A DNA stretch of 64,000 bases from assembly GCF_000428885.1 (NCBI RefSeq), contig NZ_AUAU01000006.1:124001-188000 (forward strand). Reading direction: 5' to 3'. This document shows positions 36,558 to 45,739 of this stretch, in pieces. The notes beneath the pieces were generated by a model that saw only the letters and a list, made by a program, of their open reading frames with translations, did no database searches and was not told where the DNA came from. Made by a program: the position numbers and the translations under genes. Each line of letters starts with the position of its first letter. Position 1 is the stretch's first letter. The stretch is from Geothrix fermentans DSM 14018. GTDB taxonomy: Bacteria > Acidobacteriota > Holophagae > Holophagales > Holophagaceae.

Positions 36558-36917
36558 ATGAATCCTCGTCGGATCGCAGCTCTGGGGCTGGCCAGCCTGC
36601 TGGCGGCGGGGGTCTGCGCCGGGCAGGAGCGGCCGCTGCCGGCGCCCCATGTGAAGGCGAAGCTCATCTGCCACGACTGCCACCAGAAGGAGAAGCCCAC
36701 CACGGCAGCGGTGCCGGACGAGGCCTGCATGGTGTGCCACGGGGACTACCCGGCCATGAAGGCCCTGACGAAGGACGCCAAGCCCAATCCCCACGCCGCC
36801 CCCCAGGTCCCGCCCCACGAGCCCTATCCCTGCACGGACTGCCACCGCCAGCACAGGCCGCCGGTGGTGAAATGCCTGGAATGCCACGAGGGGAAGTTCA
36901 CGTTCAAGATCAAGTGA
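36558..36917 (+). CDS. periplasmic tetraheme c-type cytochrome
   Basis: 119 aa from an ATG with GGGAGGG upstream. Signal peptide (LGLASLLAAGVCAG), then four CxxCH haem sites at residues 38-42, 57-61, 92-96 and 106-110, plus extra His (PAPH31, NPH79, PPH87) suited as distal ligands. Size and spacing resemble small tetraheme cytochromes and the haem domain of flavocytochrome c. Likely shuttles electrons across the periplasm to terminal reductases or outer-membrane conduits. No partner oxidoreductase is adjacent. Confidence 0.9.
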   Translation: MNPRRIAALGLASLLAAGVCAGQERPLPAPHVKAKLICHDCHQKEKPTTAAVPDEACMVCHGDYPAMKALTKDAKPNPHAAPQVPPHEPYPCTDCHRQHRPPVVKCLECHEGKFTFKIK

Positions 36918-36960
36918 GGGCCCGGCGGTGACAGGATAGAGGGGTCTCTGTGAGCGCCCC

Positions 36961-37689
36961 ATGTCCCTCCGCCTTCTCCTGCCCGCCTCCATGCTGATCC
37001 TCGGGGCCCTTCCGGCCCAGGCCGGGGCCCTGCTCGAGGGCCAGGTGCTCCCCTTCCGCCAGGTGGAGGTCAGCGCGCCGGTTTCGAGCCAGATCACGGA
37101 GATGCGCGTGAAGGAGGGTGAGGCGGTCAAGGCGGGCCAGGCCCTGGCCCTGCTCTACGGGAAGCTGGAGGAGCTGGAGATGCAGCGGGCCAAGGCCCTC
37201 CTGGAGCGCCGGGAGTTCGAGGCCAAGGGGGCGAAGCGCCTCTACGACAGCAAGGTCATCCCCGAGGCCCGGGCCCTGGAATCGCGCATCGACCTGGAGT
37301 TGGCACGGCTCCAGTACGAGACGGCCGCGGAGCAGGTCCGGCTCCGCACCATCCTGGCACCCATGGATGGGGTGGTGGTGACCCGCTACCGCGACGCAGG
37401 CGAGGCCGTCTCCGGGGCCCAGCCCCTGTTCCGCCTCATGGACTTGAGCCGGGTGCTGATCCAGTGTGCGGCGGATCCGTCCTCCCTGGCGGGGCTCGTC
37501 CCCGGGCGGAAGGTGCGGGTGCTCGTCCCCGAGGCCGGAGGGGCCGCCAGGGTCGAGGGGGAGGTGGTCCTGGTGGATCCCTGCGCCGATGCCACGGGCA
37601 AGATCCGCATCCGGATCCTGGTGCCGAACCCCGAGGGGCGGATCCGCGCGGGACTGAAGGCCCAGGTCCAGGTTCCCGAGGGACTCTAG
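36961..37689 (+). CDS. periplasmic adaptor (HlyD/RND membrane-fusion) family protein
   Basis: 242 aa with a signal peptide ending ALPAQAGA. Order: barrel-sandwich half ([30 protein letters not shown]), a short alpha-hairpin, the second half ([21 protein letters not shown]) and a beta-barrel. Shorter than canonical ~370-aa adaptors, with a minimal hairpin. No permease or TolC gene adjoins it, so the partner is elsewhere. It overlaps the convergent CDGSH gene by 4 bp. Confidence 0.82.
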   Translation: MSLRLLLPASMLILGALPAQAGALLEGQVLPFRQVEVSAPVSSQITEMRVKEGEAVKAGQALALLYGKLEELEMQRAKALLERREFEAKGAKRLYDSKVIPEARALESRIDLELARLQYETAAEQVRLRTILAPMDGVVVTRYRDAGEAVSGAQPLFRLMDLSRVLIQCAADPSSLAGLVPGRKVRVLVPEAGGAARVEGEVVLVDPCADATGKIRIRILVPNPEGRIRAGLKAQVQVPEGL

Positions 37690-37931
37690 AGCTTCTTGTG
37701 GGTCCCGTCGCACATGGGCTTGGTGCCGCTGTGCTTGCAGCCGCAGAACCACTTCGTGCCCGTCACATCGGCCGTGTAGGCCATGGGGGTGAAGGGCCCG
37801 CCCTTGTGGGAGCCGTCGCAGAAGGGCTGGTTCTTGCTCAGGCCGCAGGCGCACCAGTGGTAGGTCTTGCCCGCCTCGACCTCCACCTGGTAAGGGGCCT
37901 TCTGGGGGACGTGGGGCTCGGGATCGGACAT
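37686..37931 (-). CDS. tandem CDGSH-type iron-sulfur protein
   Basis: 81 aa with two CDGSH-type sites: [16 protein letters not shown] and [16 protein letters not shown] (the second has Thr for Ser). Each C-x-C...C...H set binds a [2Fe-2S] cluster. Two-site small proteins of this type are common in bacteria; redox or cluster-transfer roles are proposed. Encoded next to a hemerythrin protein, pointing to iron/redox chemistry. Confidence 0.9.
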   Translation of the reverse strand: MSDPEPHVPQKAPYQVEVEAGKTYHWCACGLSKNQPFCDGSHKGGPFTPMAYTADVTGTKWFCGCKHSGTKPMCDGTHKKL

Positions 37932-38016
37932 GAGCTTCTCCTGAGGTTGGGAAGGTGCGCCAAGTTACTCCCCGGCCTGGAGGGGCACAATCCCATTTTT
38001 CCCTTCCGGGGATCCC

Positions 38017-38679
38017 CTACTCGTCCTGCCGCCGCTCCCACATCTCTTCCCACTCGAGGTCCGTCCACCACTCCACCTCCAGGCCCTCGCAGGTGGTGCC
38101 GAAGGAGGGACAGGCGATGCAGCCGTCGCCGCGATGGACCTCCGCGTCGTGCAGGGGGGGGTAGGCGGCCAGCAGGGCCAGGCCCGTCTCCCGGGCGGCG
38201 GCCTCCGCCTCGGTCGGGGGACGGGAGGGCAGGTCCCGCACATGGAAGCGCCGGAGGCGCTCCTCGCCCTCCGGGAACATCACGGAGTTCTCGGCGTCGA
38301 TGTGCCGCCAGAGGGAGCGGCTGTAGTCCACGGCCAGCTCCTCCACGCGCTTCCGGTCCTCGGCGGACGAAAGTGGGGCGCCCAGCAGGCCCTCCAAGCC
38401 GTCCAGCAGGCCGGCCATGCGGCGGTGCTGGTCCGTGAGGGCGGGGATCGGCCCGCGGTCCGGGGGCAGCTCGGCCCGCTCGGCCAGGGCGCGGAAGAGC
38501 ACCTGCTCCTCCTTGTCGTGGTGGAAATCCCCGGCGAAGCGGCGGAAGAAGGCCATGAAGCGGGCACCGTCCGCCGGGTCGCCCTGGCCGCCCAGGCGGG
38601 CCGCCACGAAGGCGCGGAGGGAGCCCAGCACCTGCTCGATGAGGTCGTGTTCCGCGCGGAGATCTTCGATGAGCTGCAT
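38017..38679 (-). CDS. hemerythrin-domain protein with C-terminal cysteine motif
   Basis: 220 aa. Hemerythrin HHE-type ligands: LRAEHDLIEQ, DFHHDKEEQVLF, LTDQHRRM, LWRHIDAENSVMFP. An extra C-terminal region has GDGCIACPSFGTTCEG, with three Cys that could bind an extra metal or respond to redox state, and an acidic Trp-rich tail. Probably cytoplasmic O2/NO/iron sensing or storage. It starts 3 bp from the end of bioB on the same strand, so the two may share a transcript. Confidence 0.82.
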   Translation of the reverse strand: MQLIEDLRAEHDLIEQVLGSLRAFVAARLGGQGDPADGARFMAFFRRFAGDFHHDKEEQVLFRALAERAELPPDRGPIPALTDQHRRMAGLLDGLEGLLGAPLSSAEDRKRVEELAVDYSRSLWRHIDAENSVMFPEGEERLRRFHVRDLPSRPPTEAEAAARETGLALLAAYPPLHDAEVHRGDGCIACPSFGTTCEGLEVEWWTDLEWEEMWERRQDE

Positions 38680-38681
38680 GA

Positions 38682-39632
38682 CTACAGCTTAACGGACGCG
38701 CCCTCCACCCGCATGCCCAGGGCGTTCAGCAGCCAGTGGTCGTGGCTGCCGCCGGGATTGGGCGTGGTGAGGAGCTTCTCGCCGGTGAAGATGGAATTGG
38801 CGCCCGCGAAGAAGCAGAGGGCCTGCAACTCGTCACTCATCTGGGTGCGGCCGGCGCTGAGGCGGATGCGGCTCTTCGGGAAGAGGATGCGGGCCGTGGC
38901 GATCATGCGCACCAGTTCCAGCGGGGGCAGGGGCGGGACGCCGGCCAGGGGCGTGCCGTCCACGGCCACGAACTGGTTGATGGGGATGCTCTCGGGAGCC
39001 GGTTCCAGCTCCGTCAGCTCCTGGAGGAAGTGGATGCGCTGGTCGGTGGTCTCGCCCATGCCCACGATGCCGCCGGAGCAGACCTCCAGGCCCGCGGCGC
39101 GCACGGCCGCGATGGTCTCCAGGCGCTCGTCGAACTTCCGGGTGTGGATGATGGTCTCGTAGAAGTCGCGGCTGGAGTCGATGTTGTGGTTGTAGACCTG
39201 GCAGCCGGCGGCCTTGAGGCGCCGGGCCTGGGCCTCGTCGAGCATGCCGAGGGTGACGCAGACCTCCATGCCCATGCCGGAGACGCCGCGCACCATGTCG
39301 AGCACGGCGTCGAAGTTGGCGTCGTCCTTCACCTCGCGCCAGGCCGCGCCCATGCAGTAGCGCGTGGAGCCGCTGGCCTTGGCCTCGGCGGCCCCGGCCA
39401 GCACTTTGGCCACGTCCTTGAGGGGCTCGACCTTGAGATCGGTCTGGTAGCGGGCGCTCTGGGGGCAGTAGGCGCAGTCCTCGGGGCAGGCGCCGGTCTT
39501 GATGGAATCCAGGGTGCAGAACTGGATCTCCTCCGCGTTCCAGTGGGCCCGGTGGGCCGTGGCCGCCCGGTAGAGCAGCTCCGGGACGGGCAGGTCGTGG
39601 ATGGCGCGGATCTCGGAAGGCGTCAGGGACAT
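38682..39632 (-). CDS. bioB: biotin synthase
   Basis: 316 aa. Radical-SAM cluster motif CPEDCAYCPQSA, then the family's YCMGAAWR, CVTLGM and YNHNIDSSRDFYE, which carry the [2Fe-2S] ligands and dethiobiotin-binding residues. Final step of biotin synthesis. No other bio genes nearby. Length is normal. Confidence 0.97.
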   Translation of the reverse strand: MSLTPSEIRAIHDLPVPELLYRAATAHRAHWNAEEIQFCTLDSIKTGACPEDCAYCPQSARYQTDLKVEPLKDVAKVLAGAAEAKASGSTRYCMGAAWREVKDDANFDAVLDMVRGVSGMGMEVCVTLGMLDEAQARRLKAAGCQVYNHNIDSSRDFYETIIHTRKFDERLETIAAVRAAGLEVCSGGIVGMGETTDQRIHFLQELTELEPAPESIPINQFVAVDGTPLAGVPPLPPLELVRMIATARILFPKSRIRLSAGRTQMSDELQALCFFAGANSIFTGEKLLTTPNPGGSHDHWLLNALGMRVEGASVKL

Positions 39633-39820
39633 GGACCACTCGCAAAGGGCCCATTCTATCCATAAGAACTGGCGCGGCGATTTATCGACCCGTGGATCAC
39701 TTATTGATCTGCACTGGTCTGCGTCATACCCTGGAATATGCCCGGTGGCTCCCGGGGTAGACTGGCGTAGACGGGTCGTCCCGGGACCGGGATCCCCTGT
39801 GCTAGATTGGGGGGCCGCAG

Positions 39821-41977
39821 ATGGCCCAGAACCCCTTGAGAGGAGTGCCTTTGGCCGCCCGTTCCGACCTGTCCGCGCCCGCCACGACCCTGACCCGGGA
39901 GCAGCGCGTCCGCCTCTTCCGCACGATCTATGCGGCGCGCCGCATCGATGACAAGGAGATCACCGGCAAACGCCAGAACAAGGTCTTCTTCCAGATCAAC
40001 GGCGTGGGCCACGAGGCCATCCAGGCCGCGGCTTCGATGGTGTTCAAGCCCGGCCACGACTGGTTCTTCTTCTACTACCGGGACCGGGCCCTGGCCTATG
40101 GGCTGGGCTACTCGGCCCGGGAGATGTTCCTGGGCTCCGTGGGCTCCGTGGAGGATCCCGCCAGCGGCGGCCGGCAGATGCCCAGCCACTGGGGCAACCC
40201 GAGGCTCAACATCTTCACCACCTCCAGCCCCACGGGCAGCCAGTTCCTCCAGGCCGTGGGCGCCGCCGAGGCGGTGCTGAGGGCCGGGCAAGGGGGCCTC
40301 CAGGACGTGCTTGGCATCAAGCCCGACGAGGTGGTCCTGGTCACCACCGGGGACGGAACCTGCAGCGAGGGCGAGTTCTGGGAGGCCATCAGCAACGCCG
40401 TGAACCTCAAGGCCCCCGTGGTCTTCCTCGTGGAGGACAACGGCTACGCCATCAGCGTGCCCAGCGAGGTGCAGTACCCCGGCGGCAACGTGGCGGCCCT
40501 GCTCCAGGGCTACGAGGCCCACGGGCTGAAGATCATCGACGGTGTGGACGGCTGCGATCCCCTGGCCAGCTTCGAGGCCATGAAGGCCGCGGCGGACCAT
40601 GCCCGCAGCCGGAAGGGGCCCGCCCTGGTGCGGGCGAAGGTCATCCGGCCCTACAGCCACTCGCTCTCCGACGACGAGCAGCTCTACAAGCCCAAGGCGC
40701 AGCGGGAGGCCGAGGCGCAGCGTGACCCCGTGGCCATCTTCGCCCACCAGCTCCTTGCCTGGGGTGACCTCACCCCCGAGCAGCTCCAGATGCTCAAGGA
40801 GGAGGTGCAGGCCGAGATCGACGCAGCCTGGGAGGAGGCCGAGGCCGCGCCGAAGCCCGAATCCGGGAGCTTCTACCGGAACCTCTACAGCGAGGAGGTG
40901 GATCCCACCTCGGCGGCCTTCGACACCGAGGACGCCGCGGGGGACCAGACCACCGGCGCCAAGACCATGATCGACCTCGTCAACGCCACGCTGAAGCACG
41001 AGATGGCGCGGGACCCGCGCATCCTCGTCTTCGGCGAGGACGTGGCCGACGCCAGCCGGGCGGAGATCCTGGACGAAGTGAAGGGCAAGGGCGGCGTCTT
41101 CAAGGCCACCCACGGCCTCCAGAAGCAGTTCGGCAGCCACCGGGTCTACAACTCGCCTTTGGCGGAGGCCACCATCGTGGGCCGCGCCATCGGCCTCGCC
41201 GCGCGGGGCTTCAAGCCCGTGGTGGAGATCCAGTTCTTCGACTACATCTGGCCCGCCATGCAGCAGCTCCGCGACGAGCTGGCCACCATCCGCTGGCGCT
41301 CCAACGGAGCTTTCAAGGCACCCGTGGTGGTGCGGGTCCCCATCGCCGGCTACCTCATGGGCGGCGCCACCTACCACAGCCAGTGCGGCGAGAGCATCTT
41401 CACGCACATCCCCGGCCTGCGCGTGGTGTGCCCCAGCCGGGCCCTGGATGCCGCGGGCCTGCTGCGTACGGCCATCCGCTGCGACGATCCCGTCCTCTTC
41501 CTGGAGCCCAAGCACCTCTACCGGCAGACCCACAACAAGGGCAACGATCCCGGCCCGGACTTCATGATTCCCTTCGGCAAGGCCCGCACCGTGCGCGAGG
41601 GTGCCAGCCTGTCCGTCATCACCTTCGGCAACACCGTCCACCGAGCGGTCCAGGCCGCACGGGAGGCCGAGAAGGAGGGCATCTCCGTCGAGATCATCGA
41701 CCTCCGCACCCTCAGCCCCTACGACTGGGCCGCCATCGAGCGCACGGTGAAGAAGACCCACCGCGTGCTGGTGGCCCATGAGGACACCCTCAGCTGGGGC
41801 TACGGCGCGGAGATCGCCGCCCGCATCGCCGACGAGCTGTTCTTCCACCTGGACGCCCCGGTGCGCCGCCTGGCCGCCAAGGACACCTGGGTGGCCTACC
41901 ACCCGGCCCTGGAGGACGAGATCTTGCCCCAGCCCAAGGACTTCCTGGAGGCCTACCGGAAGCTGGCGAAGGTCTGA
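39821..41977 (+). CDS. branched-chain 2-oxoacid dehydrogenase E1, fused alpha and beta subunits
   Basis: 718 aa. N-terminal E1-alpha (about 25-340) has the thiamine-diphosphate motif [11 protein letters not shown]...EDNGYAIS. After a linker, E1-beta (about 385-718) has [28 protein letters not shown] and [11 protein letters not shown]. Decarboxylates branched 2-oxoacids and passes acyl groups to E2, feeding branched fatty acids. Fused forms occur in several phyla. The start is uncertain: a TTG at 39851 has GAGAGGAG upstream. No E2 or E3 adjacent. Confidence 0.92.
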   Translation: MAQNPLRGVPLAARSDLSAPATTLTREQRVRLFRTIYAARRIDDKEITGKRQNKVFFQINGVGHEAIQAAASMVFKPGHDWFFFYYRDRALAYGLGYSAREMFLGSVGSVEDPASGGRQMPSHWGNPRLNIFTTSSPTGSQFLQAVGAAEAVLRAGQGGLQDVLGIKPDEVVLVTTGDGTCSEGEFWEAISNAVNLKAPVVFLVEDNGYAISVPSEVQYPGGNVAALLQGYEAHGLKIIDGVDGCDPLASFEAMKAAADHARSRKGPALVRAKVIRPYSHSLSDDEQLYKPKAQREAEAQRDPVAIFAHQLLAWGDLTPEQLQMLKEEVQAEIDAAWEEAEAAPKPESGSFYRNLYSEEVDPTSAAFDTEDAAGDQTTGAKTMIDLVNATLKHEMARDPRILVFGEDVADASRAEILDEVKGKGGVFKATHGLQKQFGSHRVYNSPLAEATIVGRAIGLAARGFKPVVEIQFFDYIWPAMQQLRDELATIRWRSNGAFKAPVVVRVPIAGYLMGGATYHSQCGESIFTHIPGLRVVCPSRALDAAGLLRTAIRCDDPVLFLEPKHLYRQTHNKGNDPGPDFMIPFGKARTVREGASLSVITFGNTVHRAVQAAREAEKEGISVEIIDLRTLSPYDWAAIERTVKKTHRVLVAHEDTLSWGYGAEIAARIADELFFHLDAPVRRLAAKDTWVAYHPALEDEILPQPKDFLEAYRKLAKV

Positions 41978-42035
41978 ATCTTCGGGCCTCCCGGGGCGGA
42001 GGACGATAGGATGGGCCACCCCCTCTGGAGGCGCC

Positions 42036-42833
42036 ATGCGGATCCTGCCCCTCGCCCTCTCGCTGTGCTCCACGATGGCCTTCGCCCAACTGGGCGCGCC
42101 GAACGCGGGCCCCGCCGGGTTCCAGCGCACGTGGAGCCTGGGGTTCCAGAGCTACGGCCCCACCCTCTCGGGCCACTTCCAGGGCACCCAGGACGGCCAG
42201 CCCATTGCCGTGGACCTCGAGGGGGATCTGGGCCTGGGCAAGGACAAGACCACGCCGGGCTTCTTCCTGGACTACCAGGGTCCCCGCTTCGCCTTCCAGC
42301 TCTCCCAGGGATCCGCCGAGTACCGGGGTGACCGCATCGTGAGCCGGACAGTCACGGTGGATGGAACCTCGTACACCGCCGGCACGCGGGTCGTGTCCCA
42401 CCTGAAGCTGGCCAGCGTGGACGGCGTCTGGACGATCAAGTTCCTCCAGGACGCGGACACCTGGCTTGGCTTCGACCTGGGGATGCAGGCCTGGACCGTG
42501 GACCTGGACGCCACCAGCGCGCCGGCGGTGGGCGCGCCCTCCCGATCGGACATCCGGGTCACGGCCCCCGTCCCGCAGATCGGGCTGTCCGGCGGGTCTC
42601 GGGGCTACAACGGGGCCGTGGAGGCCAAGGCCTACGTCCACTTCCTGGGCTACAAGAGCGCCAAGTACACCCTCTACGGCGCGGATCTCCGGATCTACCC
42701 GGTGAGCTGGTTCGGACTCCGCGCCTTCTATGAAGGGGGCCGGCTCGACGTGCCCAAGGGCTCCATCAAGGACGACCTGGACCTCGAGCTCGACCGGAAG
42801 GGGGTCGGGCTGGGGGCCGTGGTCCGATTCTGA
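42036..42833 (+). CDS. outer-membrane beta-barrel protein of unknown function
   Basis: 265 aa from an ATG with TGGAGG upstream. Signal peptide MRILPLALSLCSTMAFAQ, then alternating hydrophobic strands (TWSLGFQSYG, TPGFFLDYQGPRFAFQLSQG) ending in GLGAVVRF with a terminal Phe, as in outer-membrane barrels. Family not recognised; possibly an 8-12-strand barrel. It lies upstream of the cold-shock gene but separated by its leader. Confidence 0.75.
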   Translation: MRILPLALSLCSTMAFAQLGAPNAGPAGFQRTWSLGFQSYGPTLSGHFQGTQDGQPIAVDLEGDLGLGKDKTTPGFFLDYQGPRFAFQLSQGSAEYRGDRIVSRTVTVDGTSYTAGTRVVSHLKLASVDGVWTIKFLQDADTWLGFDLGMQAWTVDLDATSAPAVGAPSRSDIRVTAPVPQIGLSGGSRGYNGAVEAKAYVHFLGYKSAKYTLYGADLRIYPVSWFGLRAFYEGGRLDVPKGSIKDDLDLELDRKGVGLGAVVRF

Positions 42834-42993
42834 AAAATCGGAACCCCTCCACATAAAAAAGCGGTGGACGGCGGCAATCCTGTCATGCTGTTTGGCGTGA
42901 CCCGCCAGGGGCGGACCTCACGAACGCAATGACGGCCTTGTCTGGGGAAAGTCATCGCATCACCATCAACCAGACGTTCTGCAGGAAACAGTT
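42834..42993 (+). promoter_or_regulatory. promoter and likely 5' leader of the cold-shock gene
   Basis: 160-bp gap before the csp start. It includes a CCTCCAC/GTGGACGG partial hairpin near 42845-42880 and a purine-rich GGAAACAG just before the ATG. Long structured leaders control many cspA-type genes; promoter elements could not be placed confidently. Confidence 0.35.
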
Positions 42994-43197
42994 ATGGCTC
43001 AAGGCACCGTCAAGTGGTTCAACGCCGAGAAGGGCTTCGGCTTCATCACCCCCGATGAGGGCGGCGCTGACCTCTTCGTCCACCACACCGCCATCCAGGG
43101 TGGCGGCTTCCGCACGCTGGACGAGAATCAGCGCGTCAGCTTCGAAGTCGCCCAGGGCCAGAAGGGCCCCCAGGCGACCAACGTCGTCAAGCTCTAA
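42994..43197 (+). CDS. cold-shock protein (CspA family)
   Basis: 67 aa, single CSD domain. [18 protein letters not shown] contains the RNP1 motif [15 protein letters not shown] the RNP2 motif, and [12 protein letters not shown] the typical end. Binds single-stranded RNA/DNA as a chaperone. Followed within 20 bp by a strong terminator, so monocistronic. Confidence 0.96.
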   Translation: MAQGTVKWFNAEKGFGFITPDEGGADLFVHHTAIQGGGFRTLDENQRVSFEVAQGQKGPQATNVVKL

Positions 43198-43215
43198 TCT
43201 ACCGTTCAACCATGG

Positions 43216-43241
43216 GAAAGGCGGCCTCCGGGCCGCCTTTC
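43216..43241 (+). terminator. rho-independent terminator of the cold-shock gene
   Basis: GAAAGGCGGCC and GGCCGCCTTTC form an 11-bp perfect stem with loop TCCG, followed by a T-rich run TCTTTGTCTCTTT. Confidence 0.9.
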
Positions 43242-43282
43242 TCTTTGTCTCTTTGGGGTTGTCTGAGGTGCCGGGCGGGACC

Positions 43283-43627
43283 TCAGTGGTGGCCGTGGTC
43301 ATCCGCCATGGTCGGCTTGCCGATGAACTCGGCCTTGCGGCCCAGGAAGATGACCCAGAGGGCGAAGAGGACGAGGACGGAGCCGCCGAGGCAGAAGAGC
43401 GGCGTGCGGAGGGCCGCCAGACCGGTCCACCAGAAGCCCGCCAGGCCGACGAGGACGCCCAGGAGGCCAGTTCCGATGAGGGCGAGGCCCCAGCGGGCGG
43501 AGGCGATGGGGGCCTGGCCCACCTCTTCGGGCAGGGTGCCCAGAGGGTTCTTCACCTCCGCGGCCACATGGGTGCCCTGGAAGATCAGGATCGAGAAGAG
43601 GATGAAATAGAAGACCAGGAAGAGCAT
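43283..43627 (-). CDS. small membrane protein of unknown function
   Basis: 114 aa with three hydrophobic segments (FLVFYFILFSILIF, LIGTGLLGVLVGLAGFWW, LGGSVLVLFALWVIFLG) and a His-rich end DDHGHH. No family recognised. Follows the hypothetical at 43721 on the same strand. Confidence 0.65.
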   Translation of the reverse strand: MLFLVFYFILFSILIFQGTHVAAEVKNPLGTLPEEVGQAPIASARWGLALIGTGLLGVLVGLAGFWWTGLAALRTPLFCLGGSVLVLFALWVIFLGRKAEFIGKPTMADDHGHH

Positions 43628-43720
43628 CGGCGTACCTCGCCTTTCTTCCTATCACGATTTCCAGGGCCCCGGGCGGAATTCGGTGCAGGGGTCACAACCT
43701 GCGGGACCGCGGGAACCTGC

Positions 43721-44143
43721 TCAGGCCCGCTCATCCAGGATGGTCCGGCCCGCCTGGATGATCGCTTCCTTCCGGCTCAGCCACTGGTGTTCCCGGCGGT
43801 TCCGCTGGAGATAGACCGTCAGGCAGGCCCCGGCCAGGAGCAGGAAGAGGACGGCCAGGCCCAGGAGGATGGGTGCCGCCTCCCCCGGGGCCTGGGGCCA
43901 GAGCGTGGGGAGGCCGGCCGACCCGGCCAGGCAGGCCAGGCCGAGGATCGCGGCCTGGGCGGCCCGCAGGCGCCAGGGGCGGATCTGCTTTTCCACGGCG
44001 ACCCGGGAGAGGTCCCGGACGAAGTCGAGCTGCTCGTCCGCGTTCGGGGTTCCATGCGCCGCCTCCAGCTCGAGTTTGGCCAGCGAGAGGGCGAGTTCTC
44101 CCGAGGCGTCGTCCAGCCGCGCGGTCCGGCTCCGGATGGTCAT
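43721..44143 (-). CDS. membrane protein of unknown function
   Basis: 140 aa. Soluble N-terminus (about 70 residues, charged, helical), then two membrane helices (AILGLACLAGSAGLPTLW and PILLGLAVLFLLLAGACL) and a charged tail. It starts 38 bp after the emrB-like gene and may belong to that transcript. Confidence 0.65.
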   Translation of the reverse strand: MTIRSRTARLDDASGELALSLAKLELEAAHGTPNADEQLDFVRDLSRVAVEKQIRPWRLRAAQAAILGLACLAGSAGLPTLWPQAPGEAAPILLGLAVLFLLLAGACLTVYLQRNRREHQWLSRKEAIIQAGRTILDERA

Positions 44144-44181
44144 GGTGGGGCTCCTTTCAGTTCAAAAGCGGAAGACCGGCC

Positions 44182-45732
44182 TCAGTGCAGGGAGAGGTCG
44201 CCTCCCCGGGGGTTGCGGAGGGTGAGGACGAAGGGCAGGGCCAGGAGGAAGACCACGACCAGGAAGCCGAAGACGTCCACGAAGCTCATGAGGAAGGACT
44301 GGCGGGTCACCTCGGCGCCGATGAGGCCCTGGGCCAGGCCCCGCACGGAGACCGGGTCCAGGCCCGCCCGGGGGAAGAGTCCCTGGGTGAGGCTGGCGTA
44401 GCCGGCCTGGAGCGGCCCGCTGAACGGGGTGATGTGCTCGGCGAGCCGCGTGTGGTGGAACTGGGCGCGCTGGGCCAGGAGGGTGCTGGCGAGGGCGATC
44501 CCCACGCTGCCCCCCTCGTTCCGCATGAGGTTGAACAGGCCCGAGGCCGTGCCCACGAGCGCCGGCGGAATGCGCTGGACCGCGGCCGTGGCGATGGGGA
44601 CGAACACGAAGCCCAGCCCCAGGCCGTGGAAGATCCAGGCGGTCACGAGGTAGGCCATGCCCGTCTGCAGGTTCACGTGCGTGAGGAGCCAGGCCGAGTA
44701 GGCCATGGAGGCGGCCCCGGCGGCCACGATGAGGCGCACATCCACCTTCCCCATGGCCAGCCCCACCGCGATCATGGCCACCACGGACGCGACCCCGCCC
44801 GGGCTCAGGATGAGTCCCGCCCAGGTGGGGGTGAAGCCCAGCAGGTTCTGGACGAACAGCGGCACCAGGATGAAGGCCGCGTAGAGGCCGACGCTGATGA
44901 TGAAGATGATGGCCATGCCTCCCGCGAACTCCGGCAGCCGGAACAGGCGCAGGTCCACCAGCGGGTTTTCGGCAGTGAGGGAACGCCAGATGAAGAGGGC
45001 GATCCCCAGGGCGGCGAGGCCCGCGCAGGCCTTCATGGCGTTCGAGGCGAACCAGTCCAGACGCTCGCCGCGGCTGAGGAAGAGTTCCAGGCAGCCCAGG
45101 CCCACGGCCACGAAGATCAGGCTCCAGTAGTCCACCGCGCCTTCGGGCCGCGTGAGGTAGTCCGGGTCTTCCACGAAGACGAAGGCCAGGTAATAGGCGA
45201 GGACGCCCACGGGGATGTTGATCCAGAAGATCCAGGGCCAGGTCCAGTTGTCCGTGACCCAGCCGCCCACCAGGGGCCCGAGGATGGGGCCGAAGATGAC
45301 GCCGATGCCGAAGAGCGCCGAAGCCATGCCGTGCTCCTCTTGCGGGAAGGCCTCCAGCGTGATGGCCTGGGACATGGGCACCATGGCGCCCCCGGCCAGC
45401 CCCTGGACCACCCGCATGAGGATCAGCCACGCCAGGCTGGGCGCCGCGCCGGCGCCGAAGCTCGCCAGCGTGAAGATTGCCAGGCAGAGCAGGTAGAGGC
45501 GCTTGCGGCCGAACGTCGCGCCCAGCCAGCCGGTGATGGGCAGGATGATGGCGTTGGCCACGAGGTAGCTGGTGATGACCCAGGTGATCTCGTCCGTGCC
45601 CGCGGCGAAGGTGCCCTTCATGTGGGGGAGCGCCACATTGGCCACGGAGGTGTCCAGCACCTCCATGAAGGTCCCCAGCATGGTCGTCAGCGCGACGATC
45701 CACTTGTGGGCGGTTCCCCGCGGCGCGTCCAT
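44182..45732 (-). CDS. DHA2-family MFS multidrug exporter (EmrB-like)
   Basis: 516 aa, 14 predicted helices. Motifs: MEVLDTSVANVALP (TM1), GWLGATFGRKRLY (motif A) and GIGVIFGPILGPLVGGW (antiporter motif C). Couples proton entry to drug export and would work with the HlyD-type adaptor and TolC-type protein encoded just upstream, giving a complete EmrAB-TolC type pump. Confidence 0.92.
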   Translation of the reverse strand: MDAPRGTAHKWIVALTTMLGTFMEVLDTSVANVALPHMKGTFAAGTDEITWVITSYLVANAIILPITGWLGATFGRKRLYLLCLAIFTLASFGAGAAPSLAWLILMRVVQGLAGGAMVPMSQAITLEAFPQEEHGMASALFGIGVIFGPILGPLVGGWVTDNWTWPWIFWINIPVGVLAYYLAFVFVEDPDYLTRPEGAVDYWSLIFVAVGLGCLELFLSRGERLDWFASNAMKACAGLAALGIALFIWRSLTAENPLVDLRLFRLPEFAGGMAIIFIISVGLYAAFILVPLFVQNLLGFTPTWAGLILSPGGVASVVAMIAVGLAMGKVDVRLIVAAGAASMAYSAWLLTHVNLQTGMAYLVTAWIFHGLGLGFVFVPIATAAVQRIPPALVGTASGLFNLMRNEGGSVGIALASTLLAQRAQFHHTRLAEHITPFSGPLQAGYASLTQGLFPRAGLDPVSVRGLAQGLIGAEVTRQSFLMSFVDVFGFLVVVFLLALPFVLTLRNPRGGDLSLH

Positions 45733-45739
45733 GGCGGCC

